From a virus: a DNA stretch of 35,604 bases. The DNA is taken from positions 1 through 35,604 of IMG/VR virus record IMGVR_UViG_3300046689_000598; one strand, 5' to 3'. The notes beneath the pieces were generated by a model. It had not been told where the DNA came from. It saw only the letters and a program-made list of their open reading frames with translations, and did no database searches. The position numbers and the translations under genes are program-made. Shown here one piece after another: positions 6,182 through 11,927 of the stretch. The stretch's first letter is position 1, and each line of letters opens with the position of its first letter.

Positions 6182-6624
6182 TGGGCCTTCGCCTTCTTCT
6201 GCGGCAGATGCGTGGGCAATGGTCGCTCACCGAAGGCCACAAGCCAAGCTGAGACGATCATCTTCTCCGCGGTCTCGCGGATGAACCTGTTCTGGCTGTA
6301 GGCGTGCGCCTGATTGAAGCGACGGACGGCGTCGGGATCGACCACCGGGATGATCGGTACGCTGGACGGTGCGCCATTGACGTATGCGTAGTAGAGCATC
6401 TGAGTGTCCGGCTTCGCATAGGTGTGGCCACTGGCGTTGATGATGCGGGTCATAGCGCCGAGCCGGGTCTCGCCCCACCTATCGGCCAGCTGCGCGATCA
6501 TGTTCCGTGCGATGTGCGAGACGTAGATGTTGATGCGTTTACGCGGCGCTAACTTACGCGCGATGGATTGGCGCGGCGTAGACTGCGTTGCGACGTGCCT
6601 AAGATAGCGTTTAGACGGCGGCAT
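6178..6624 (-). CDS. Unrecognised basic protein, first gene of leftward operon
   Basis: The 148-aa protein has a basic N-terminus (MPPSKRYLRHVATQ ... ARKLAPRKR), a middle INIYVSHIARNMIAQLADRWGE and a C-terminal helix (FNQAHAYSQNRFIRETAEKMI) with a Lys-rich end. The composition suggests nucleic-acid binding but no fold is recognised. No strong Shine-Dalgarno precedes the ATG. It is the promoter-proximal gene of a unit running from 6624 to 4209. A TTGACT/GCTAAAAG pair sits 45 nt upstream, but with short spacing. Confidence 0.6.
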   Translation of the reverse strand: MPPSKRYLRHVATQSTPRQSIARKLAPRKRINIYVSHIARNMIAQLADRWGETRLGAMTRIINASGHTYAKPDTQMLYYAYVNGAPSSVPIIPVVDPDAVRRFNQAHAYSQNRFIRETAEKMIVSAWLVAFGERPLPTHLPQKKAKAQ

Positions 6625-6687
6625 GTGATGCTCACTAAGGCTGGATGAGAGGCCAAGAGTGCGCTTTTAGCGTGACTGTAGTCAATA

Positions 6688-6727
6688 GGAGGGGGTAATT
6701 TTCACGTTGGGAGGGGGAATTTTCACG
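6688..6727. repeat. Iteron-like direct repeat pair
   Basis: GGAGGGGGTAATTTTCACG (6688-6706) and GGAGGGGGAATTTTCACG (6710-6727) are near-identical and start 22 bp apart, two helical turns. They lie at the GC-rich to AT-rich transition, like the initiator-binding iterons of plasmids and some phages. With only two copies and no initiator gene in view, operator sites for the leftward operon are an equal possibility. Confidence 0.55.
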
Positions 6728-7092
6728 AACCGCGTAAATTCGTGTGACCGGATTATTGAGGAGGATCAATAACATCACTCATATATTGCTCTTTTCACCG
6801 TGTTTCCGAGGATCTTTTTTTCCGGGGGTGGAGGGCTAAGATAAAATAGGCCGCCCTTAAACCTAAACCTCGGGCGCGCGCGGGGGGGGCTATCCTGATT
6901 TTGAATGAAAAGAATAATTATTATTAAGAGTAGAGAATGTATGTGCAATTTCAGTGGTTTAGACTTTCGAACGGATTTTCAGGATAGTAAACGACCTATC
7001 AGCATATTGATATTGCAATATATTTTAGCCTGTCAGGGTGTCGGTTTTCCGTCGCGCGCAAGCGCGCACTGGCCTTCCCCCCGCCCGCCAGC

Positions 7093-7112
7093 TGATTGCG
7101 CCAGCGCAATTA
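7093..7112. repeat. Palindrome copy 2
   Basis: TGATTGCGC-CA-GCGCAATTA has a perfect 7-bp inverted core ATTGCGC/GCGCAAT. It lies 21 bp upstream of the -35 element of the rightward promoter at 7133. Confidence 0.6.
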
Positions 7113-7132
7113 AACCGACAACGCATTTTAGC

Positions 7133-7158
7133 TTGACGCATCTGTCAAACGCTAGACG
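7133..7158 (+). promoter_or_regulatory. Sigma-73-like promoter between two palindromes
   Basis: TTGACGC (7133-7139) matches the Caulobacter housekeeping -35 consensus exactly, and after 11 nt GCTAGACG (7151-7158) matches 6 of 8 of the -10 element. A start near 7165 would place palindrome copy 3 at the first transcribed bases and copy 2 just upstream of the -35, a typical two-operator layout. No rightward gene follows before the convergent 294-aa gene, so the product may be a short RNA. Confidence 0.5.
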
Positions 7159-7167
7159 CGTGGGTTA

Positions 7168-7191
7168 TTTGATTGCGCTAGCGCAATCAAA
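7168..7191. repeat. Perfect 24-bp palindrome (copy 3)
   Basis: The arm TTTGATTGCGCT is followed directly by its exact reverse complement. The core ATTGCGCTAGCGCAAT is shared with 7093-7112 and 5184-5203. All three copies are intergenic. This is a probable binding site for a dimeric regulator; as RNA it would form a stable hairpin. Confidence 0.7.
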
Positions 7192-7206
7192 CCCGATGCA
7201 TAGGCC

Positions 7207-7239
7207 AAAAAAAGCCCCTCGCGTTTCCGCGAGGGGCTT
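7207..7239 (-). terminator. Intrinsic terminator of the 294-aa gene
   Basis: Read leftward, AAGCCCCTCGCG (7239-7228) pairs perfectly with CGCGAGGGGCTT (7223-7212) around a 4-nt loop and runs into a T tract (7213-7207). It begins 17 nt after the stop of the leftward 294-aa gene. Read rightward the same hairpin lacks a good T tract. Confidence 0.9.
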
Positions 7240-7255
7240 AGTCGGTTAGTCGGTG

Positions 7256-8140
7256 TTAGGCGGCTTTCTTAATCGTGTGGAGCCGCTTGGCTTCCTGACG
7301 CGCCTTGGCGACGTCCAAGCCGGGTTCAAACGCTTCCGTCGACGCCAGATCAATCAGCCATGCGGCCAAGCGATCAGGGAAGCGTTCCGCCGCAATGGCG
7401 AGACGCAGCGCGGCGTTGGCGTCCGTCGGGAAGATCGCCTCTGCGGCGACAAGCGCCGGACGGGCGGCGTTGTTACCGCCTTCCGCCTTGGCCGCGTCAC
7501 CTGCGGAACCGTCCGCGTCCGTCCCGTTCAGCGCGGCCGCCTTGGCGTCCGTCGCAGCCTTGGCGGCCGCCAGCTTGGCCGCCTTGTCAGCGGCCGCCTT
7601 GGCCGCCTTCTCAGCGTCCGTCAGGAGCTTGGCCCCCGAGCGCGGCGAAAGCGTCCCGTCCGGTTCGTGGGCCATAACCCACGTCCCGTCAGGATACTTG
7701 GCGTCGCGAAGCAACGGGCGAACCCGTTCGCAGTAGGAACCGGCGCTTTCGCCCGCCAGAGGGTCGGAGAAGTGCGGAACCTTCGGAACCGCCTTGTCGC
7801 CTTCCCAGTCGAGCGGACGCGTCATCGCAGCGATGACAATCGTCTTCACGCGGCTGACATGCGAGGCGACCGAAGACGCGGCCAAATACTTGCCCGCTTC
7901 CTTAGTCACCTTCACCGCCAGTCCCTTCGCCCAAACATCTTCCGTCAGGAGAACCCCGGCAATCGCCGTGGTCGCCTTGCGGATGTTGCGGAGAAGGTCG
8001 CGCTCAATCCGAGCGCGTGCGTCACGATCAAGCTTGAACGCGTGGCCAATGCCCTTCGCCAGCTTGGCCGCGTCATCATCCGAAAAGGGGATGATGACGG
8101 AAGCGGCGGGGGCGGGGGCGTTGTTCGTTTGCGTGGTCAT
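7256..8140 (-). CDS. Unrecognised 294-aa protein with Ala/Lys coiled coil
   Basis: The 294-aa protein has an N-terminal helical domain of about 150 residues (FSDDDAAKLAKGIGHAFKLD; RKATTAIAGVLLTEDVWAKG; a VIAAMTRPLDW segment). A long Ala/Lys/Asp-rich helical stretch (about 180-225, EKAAKAAADKAAKLAAAKAA) and a C-terminal helical domain follow. AAGGAAAC lies before the ATG, and a strong terminator follows. It is a single-gene unit with a roughly 500-bp leader or regulatory region. I do not recognise the family. Its isolation next to an origin-like island makes a replication or control role an attractive but unsupported idea. Confidence 0.75.
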   Translation of the reverse strand: MTTQTNNAPAPAASVIIPFSDDDAAKLAKGIGHAFKLDRDARARIERDLLRNIRKATTAIAGVLLTEDVWAKGLAVKVTKEAGKYLAASSVASHVSRVKTIVIAAMTRPLDWEGDKAVPKVPHFSDPLAGESAGSYCERVRPLLRDAKYPDGTWVMAHEPDGTLSPRSGAKLLTDAEKAAKAAADKAAKLAAAKAATDAKAAALNGTDADGSAGDAAKAEGGNNAARPALVAAEAIFPTDANAALRLAIAAERFPDRLAAWLIDLASTEAFEPGLDVAKARQEAKRLHTIKKAA

Positions 8141-8645
8141 AGCCTTGTTTCCTTTGACATAAATCCGTTCGCACCTTGAACCCGGACGGGCGGCGCGTCG
8201 GAGGGTTCGCCCTTCGCCGACTAGGCGAGGGTGGAAACCCTATTCAGTGTCCAAGCGCCCCCGCCCCCTTGTCCGGGGGGAAGCGTGCCGCCTTTGCTGG
8301 CGTGACTGTCAAAGAACGGTAGCAAAACCGTTTCAGCCCGTAATGAGGGGCCGAGCACAATAGATAGGTATTCCAAGGGCTTATTGCAAGAGGGGACGCG
8401 TCACAGGCAAGGCGGGGGGGCGGGGGGGCATGGGGCCAAGGGGGGCCGGGCGGGGGTGGGCCGTTAAGCACCTCTCTCAGCACAAGACCCCAAAAACCCT
8501 CCCCCGTCAAATGACGAGACACCTCCGTCCCTTCACGTCGCTTTCCGGTCCTTGTCCCCCGCCTCAAATCGTCTCAAGGTGCCCGCCCATGCACAGCATG
8601 GCCGACGTCCTCCAACCCCTGCTTCCGTGGCCCGAAGGAGTGTTG
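8141..8645. other. Non-coding gap with leader hairpin
   Basis: No gene is supported in this 505-bp gap between divergent genes. A long imperfect hairpin (8202-8241, arms AGGGTTCGCCCTTCGCC / GGCGAGGGTGGAAACCCT with a small internal loop and bulge) lies in the likely 5-prime leader of the leftward 294-aa gene. A minus-strand TTGACA occurs at 8312-8307 without a convincing -10. The 10-mer GCGTGACTGT (8300-8309) also occurs at 6670-6679, upstream of the other leftward operon. The right part is strongly G-rich then C-rich. Confidence 0.45.
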
Positions 8646-9113
8646 ATGGCCCCCACCTCGTCCCCGACCCCCCAGATCGAAGGCGACAGCCTCCGCGTCA
8701 CCGACGACTACTCCGCGGCCCGCGCCCCGCATCCCACAAGCCGCGTCTCCCTGGACGACATCGAGGCCGAGATCACCTGCGTCCACTACCTCAACGCAGG
8801 CGAAGCCGTGCTCGACACCGGCATGGACCCGACCACCTCGGAAGGCCGCGTCACGATCGCCCTGCTGACCATGGCCAACAGCTTCGTGGTCGTGGGCAAG
8901 TCCGCCCCGATGGACCCGGCCAACTTCGACCCCGAGAAGGGGAAACGCTTCGCCTACGAGGACGCCGTGCGCCAGCTGTGGCCGCTCATGGCCTACTCCC
9001 GCCTCGATCGCGCGCCGGTCACCCTGCGCGATGACGACCCCGTCCATGTTCTCCTCGCTGACGAGGAGGACGAAGACGACGAGGACCCGGGAGAACCTGA
9101 GAGCGGCGATTGA
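8646..9113 (+). CDS. Gp49-like phage protein
   Basis: The 155-aa protein contains the Gp49_66-type signature: YLNAGEAVLDTG, then VTIALLTMANSFVVVGKSAP, then DPANFDPEKGKRFAYEDAVRQLWPL. This family is widespread in tailed phages and binds no known substrate. The C-terminal tail is Asp/Glu-rich. The start at 8646 was chosen because AAGGAG stands 7-12 nt upstream; ATGs at 8589 and 8598 are alternatives without such a site. It is the first gene of the rightward structural arm, separated from the next gene by a perfect hairpin. Confidence 0.8.
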   Translation: MAPTSSPTPQIEGDSLRVTDDYSAARAPHPTSRVSLDDIEAEITCVHYLNAGEAVLDTGMDPTTSEGRVTIALLTMANSFVVVGKSAPMDPANFDPEKGKRFAYEDAVRQLWPLMAYSRLDRAPVTLRDDDPVHVLLADEEDEDDEDPGEPESGD

Positions 9114-9201
9114 AAACCGCCCCGCCACGGCTTAGATTAGCCCGGCACGGTGAACGAACGGCAAAGCCAGCCCCCCCGGCGCTCAACGGTCGAACACCCA
9201 G

Positions 9202-9229
9202 GACCCTGGCCGCCTAGGCGGCCAGGGTC
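9202..9229. terminator. Perfect 28-bp palindrome after Gp49-like gene
   Basis: The arm GACCCTGGCCGCCT is followed directly by its exact complement. It lies in the 130-bp gap before the small-terminase candidate, with no T tract. It is one of a series of GC hairpins between the structural genes, and may act as terminator, attenuator or RNA-processing site. Confidence 0.55.
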
Positions 9230-9243
9230 TAGCATTCCAGGCC

Positions 9244-9972
9244 ATGCCCGACCTCGCCCTCAGCCCGATCCTCTACTTCGACCCGCAACTCGTGGCCGAG
9301 TTGGCGCTGGGCGCTGAGCCGCCGCTGACCATCGCCGAACGCTATGGCCTGGACGTCGACACCTACGACCACTTGGCCGCCCAGCCGTGGTTCAACGAGC
9401 TCGTCGCCCGCAAGCGCACAGAATTCCATGAAGATGGAGTTCTTTTCACGGCCAAGGCAGGCATGATGGCCGAGGCGCTGATCACCCGGCTGTTCCAGCA
9501 GTCCATGGCCGGGAGCCTCGCCGCCCCGCTGATGGTCGAGATGGCCAAGCAGCTGTCCGACATCGGGCGGCTCAAGCCCTCCTCTTTGGCCGCGGCCGCC
9601 GCGTCCGGCCCACCCTTCCAGATCAACATTCAGGTCAACGGGCTGGACGTGGTCCACTCCCACGCGCCGCAGGAGCTTGTCCCGGTGGCCGAGGTCGCGA
9701 CCGAGATGGTCATCGACTTCGCGCCCGGGCTGCCGCCCCCGCCCCCTGCGCTCAAGGTGCCCGACTTCGACCTGCGCCCCAGCGCCCTGGTGGGCACGGC
9801 GCAGGCACAGCATGCGGCGCGGGGTGTCGACACCCCGCACCCAAGCGCATCCTCTGCGGTGGCCCAACACGCCGCAGGCGCGTCCCCGGCTGGACCATCC
9901 CGGTCCCTCGACACGCAGCCGGGGGCGTCGTCCCCTGCCGTCGGCCTTCCCACCCGGGCTCGCCCGGCGTAA
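9244..9972 (+). CDS. Probable terminase small subunit
   Basis: The 242-aa protein sits before the large terminase. The N-terminal half has LTIAERYGLDVDTYDHLAAQPWFNELVARKRTE, a helix-turn-helix-like recognition segment, and a helical stretch (AKAGMMAEALITRLFQQSM) as in small terminases that bind the packaging site. From about residue 160 the sequence turns Pro/Ala-rich and looks disordered. No clear Shine-Dalgarno precedes the ATG. The assignment rests on position and style; a regulator or other early structural protein is the alternative. Confidence 0.6.
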   Translation: MPDLALSPILYFDPQLVAELALGAEPPLTIAERYGLDVDTYDHLAAQPWFNELVARKRTEFHEDGVLFTAKAGMMAEALITRLFQQSMAGSLAAPLMVEMAKQLSDIGRLKPSSLAAAAASGPPFQINIQVNGLDVVHSHAPQELVPVAEVATEMVIDFAPGLPPPPPALKVPDFDLRPSALVGTAQAQHAARGVDTPHPSASSAVAQHAAGASPAGPSRSLDTQPGASSPAVGLPTRARPA

Positions 9973-9991
9973 GCTCCCCGCCTCAGCCTCT

Positions 9992-10015
9992 GCCGGGCGA
10001 CTGCGGCCGCCCGGC
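9992..10015. other. GC hairpin before the beta protein gene
   Basis: GCCGGGCG (9992-9999) pairs with CGCCCGGC (10008-10015) around an 8-nt loop, a few bases before the GGAGA Shine-Dalgarno (about 10021) of the next gene. It may limit ribosome access or mark an mRNA end. Confidence 0.4.
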
Positions 10016-10032
10016 CTCATGGAGACGACACC

Positions 10033-10377
10033 ATGCCCGGTCTCTCGACCCAACTCCCCCCGCCCGGTCCCAAGCAGGTCATCGCGGCCGCCAAGGTCGG
10101 GGGCGGCGCGGCCACCCTGGCCACCGACCCCACCGTCATCAACGCGCCGTTCGTCAAGGTCTCGGCCGTGGCCACCGCCGCCGACAGCGTCACCCTGCCG
10201 CTCACCCAGGGCGGCGACCAAATCCTCATCCAGAACCAGGGCGCGGCCTCGATGACCGTCTGGGGCTGGGGCGGCGCGACCATCAACGGGGCCGCCTCGC
10301 TGGCGCAAGCCAATGGCCTCGGCGCGCTGTACGTGGCGTCCCTGGAAGGGACGTGGACACGCTTCCTCCAAGGCTGA
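10033..10377 (+). CDS. Small beta-rich phage protein (decoration or fibre type)
   Basis: The 114-aa protein carries the pattern DSVTLPLTQGGDQILIQNQGAAS, then TVWGWGGATINGAASLAQ and a final GTWTRFLQG. This resembles small beta proteins common in tailed phages, often placed near head genes (recognised by pattern, not by search). GGAGA lies 8-12 nt upstream of the ATG. A head-decoration or fibre role is plausible. Hairpins flank the gene on both sides. Confidence 0.65.
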   Translation: MPGLSTQLPPPGPKQVIAAAKVGGGAATLATDPTVINAPFVKVSAVATAADSVTLPLTQGGDQILIQNQGAASMTVWGWGGATINGAASLAQANGLGALYVASLEGTWTRFLQG

Positions 10378-10396
10378 CACGTCGGCCTTGATCTCT

Positions 10397-10426
10397 CGCT
10401 GCGCGGCTCGGGCCAGCCGCGCAGCG
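10397..10426 (+). terminator. Perfect 12-bp hairpin before terminase
   Basis: CGCTGCGCGGCT (10397-10408) pairs exactly with AGCCGCGCAGCG (10415-10426) around a 6-nt loop and is followed by a modestly T-rich stretch (CCTTGTTTC, 10433-10441). It is a possible weak terminator between the beta protein and the large terminase. Confidence 0.55.
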
Positions 10427-10446
10427 GCTGGACCTTGTTTCAGTCC

Positions 10447-10455
10447 TGTGGATAA
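10447..10455 (-). promoter_or_regulatory. Perfect DnaA-box sequence
   Basis: The minus strand reads TTATCCACA, the strongest bacterial DnaA box, ten bases before the terminase ATG. It is a single copy, so it may be chance. Confidence 0.3.
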
Positions 10456-10464
10456 CCTCGGCCC

Positions 10465-11883
10465 ATGACCGAGGTGCTGACCTACACCCCGCCGCCCAGC
10501 GTCGCCGGGTTCTTCCTCGACGACCGGTTCATCGACCTGATCGTCGGGCCGATCGGGTCGACCAAGACCACCGCGGCGATCATGAAGATCGCCTACCACG
10601 CCAGCCAGATGGCCAGATGCCGCGATGGTGTGAGGAGAAGCAAAGCAGTATGGGTCCGCAATACTCGGGAACAACTAAAGGATACGAGTATTCCCGATTT
10701 CTTGCGTTGGTTTCCAGATGGGCTCGCCGGGAATTTCATTCGGACAGACCTGAAATTCATGCTGCGCTTCGGCAACGTGGAGTGCGAGGTGCTGTTCCGG
10801 GGACTGGATGACCAGAACGACGTTCGCCGCCTGCTCTCCCTGCAGACGTCGTTTGGCATCCTCGATGAATTCCGAGAGATCAATCAGGCGGTCTATGACG
10901 CCCTGCAGGGCCGGGTCGGCCGCTATCCAAGCAAGCTCGACAATGGCGTCGGGTGCGTTACCGACGACGGCCGCGAGAACAAACACATCTGGGGCTGCTC
11001 GAACCCGCCGGACATGGACAGCCATTGGGAGAAGCTGCTCTCTGATCCACCGTCCAATGTCAGCGCGCACTTCCAGCCCTCCGGCCTCAGCGCCGAGGCC
11101 GACTGGCTCGAGTACCTGCCGCAGGACTACTACCAGAACCTCGCGGAGGGGAAGTCGCAGGACTGGATCGACGTCTACATCCACGCCAAGTTCGGCCGCA
11201 CCCTGGCAGGTCTGCCCGTCTACCGCACCTTCAAGCCCGACTTCCACATCGCCAAGGCCCCGCTCAATCCGATCAGGATCATCGACCGGCCGCTGATCCT
11301 GGGGATGGACTTCGGCCTTAACCCCAGCGTCACCATCAACCAGATCGACCTGCGCGGGCGGTTCCTGACCTACGACGCCCTGACCTCCGACAACATGGGC
11401 ATCGAGCGGTTCATCGAGCAGCAGCTGAAACCCAAGCTGGCCAGCAAGTACCCGGGGTTCTCGATCATCATCGTCGGCGACCCGGCGGGCCAGCAGCGCG
11501 CCCAGACCAACGAGCGCACCTGCTTCGACATGCTGCGGCAGGCCCGCCTGAACGCGGTGCCCGCGCGCACCAACAACATCGCCGCGCGCATCGCCGCGGT
11601 GGAGAAGTACCTCAACCGGCAGATCGACGGCGGCCCGGCGCGGCTCCTCTGTCCTGAGGGGGCCAAGCCGCTGATCGCCGCCTACCGTGGGGGCTACCGC
11701 TACAAGCTCAAGAAGTCGGGCGACGCCGAGGACCTGCCGGACAAGGGCAGCCCCTACTCCCACATCGCCGACGCCGACCAGTACGCGGCCCTGCACGCCG
11801 ACGCCGAGCAGGGGGGAAACCCCTGGTCGGCTCGACAGCAGGCGCGTCCTGTGCAGAGGGTGAACGCGCTCGGTTGGACATGA
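10465..11883 (+). CDS. terL: Terminase large subunit
   Basis: The 472-aa protein is the packaging ATPase-nuclease that docks on the portal and pumps DNA into the capsid. It has a variant Walker A GPIGSTKT (28-35), Walker B ILDE (132-135), a coupling-type motif WGCSNPP (176-182), and the RNase H-like nuclease acids in LGMDFG (Asp282), IVGDPAG (Asp339) and HIADADQY (Asp436/438). Length and motif order fit the family. The codon use of about 10610-10770 (AGA, CTA, GTA, ATT, TTG codons) is clearly more AT-rich than the rest of the gene, suggesting a recombined ATPase-domain segment. The Shine-Dalgarno is weak. A hairpin precedes and a palindrome follows the gene. Confidence 0.95.
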   Translation: MTEVLTYTPPPSVAGFFLDDRFIDLIVGPIGSTKTTAAIMKIAYHASQMARCRDGVRRSKAVWVRNTREQLKDTSIPDFLRWFPDGLAGNFIRTDLKFMLRFGNVECEVLFRGLDDQNDVRRLLSLQTSFGILDEFREINQAVYDALQGRVGRYPSKLDNGVGCVTDDGRENKHIWGCSNPPDMDSHWEKLLSDPPSNVSAHFQPSGLSAEADWLEYLPQDYYQNLAEGKSQDWIDVYIHAKFGRTLAGLPVYRTFKPDFHIAKAPLNPIRIIDRPLILGMDFGLNPSVTINQIDLRGRFLTYDALTSDNMGIERFIEQQLKPKLASKYPGFSIIIVGDPAGQQRAQTNERTCFDMLRQARLNAVPARTNNIAARIAAVEKYLNRQIDGGPARLLCPEGAKPLIAAYRGGYRYKLKKSGDAEDLPDKGSPYSHIADADQYAALHADAEQGGNPWSARQQARPVQRVNALGWT

Positions 11884-11887
11884 CACA

Positions 11888-11911
11888 GCAGGACGTGTCG
11901 ACACGTCCTGC
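11888..11911. terminator. Perfect 24-bp palindrome between terL and portal
   Basis: The arm GCAGGACGTGTC is followed directly by its exact complement. It lies 5 nt after the terminase stop and just before the portal Shine-Dalgarno (AGGAAA, 11917-11922). No T tract follows, so it may reduce rather than stop transcription, or protect an mRNA end. Confidence 0.5.
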
Positions 11912-11927
11912 GCTATAGGAAACCCCC

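Larger units (their letters stand above)
6625..7255. other. AT-rich non-coding regulatory island
   Basis: This 630-bp gap has far lower GC than the rest of the window, especially 6680-7050, with A/T runs and palindromes such as ATATTGCAATAT (7010-7021). It contains an iteron-like direct repeat pair (6688-6727), an inverted CACGAA/TTCGTG pair (6725-6743), two copies of the ATTGCGCyAGCGCAAT palindrome, a rightward sigma-73-like promoter and a leftward terminator. The only long ORF (6905-7249, 114 aa) spans those elements, shows no coding bias and is rejected. An origin of replication, a control region or a packaging-related locus are possible readings. Confidence 0.6.

Noticed and set aside
7168-7239. 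tRNA or CRISPR-like repeat
   Set aside because: The hairpins lack a tRNA clover-leaf and TPsiC-like motif, and only palindromes, not spaced direct repeats, are present.
6905-7249. 114-aa plus-strand ORF in the AT-rich island
   Set aside because: It runs through the palindromes, promoter and terminator, changes composition half-way and has no RBS or recognisable pattern.
9229-10674. 481-aa minus-strand ORF
   Set aside because: It covers two supported rightward genes and the start of terL; no motif is visible.
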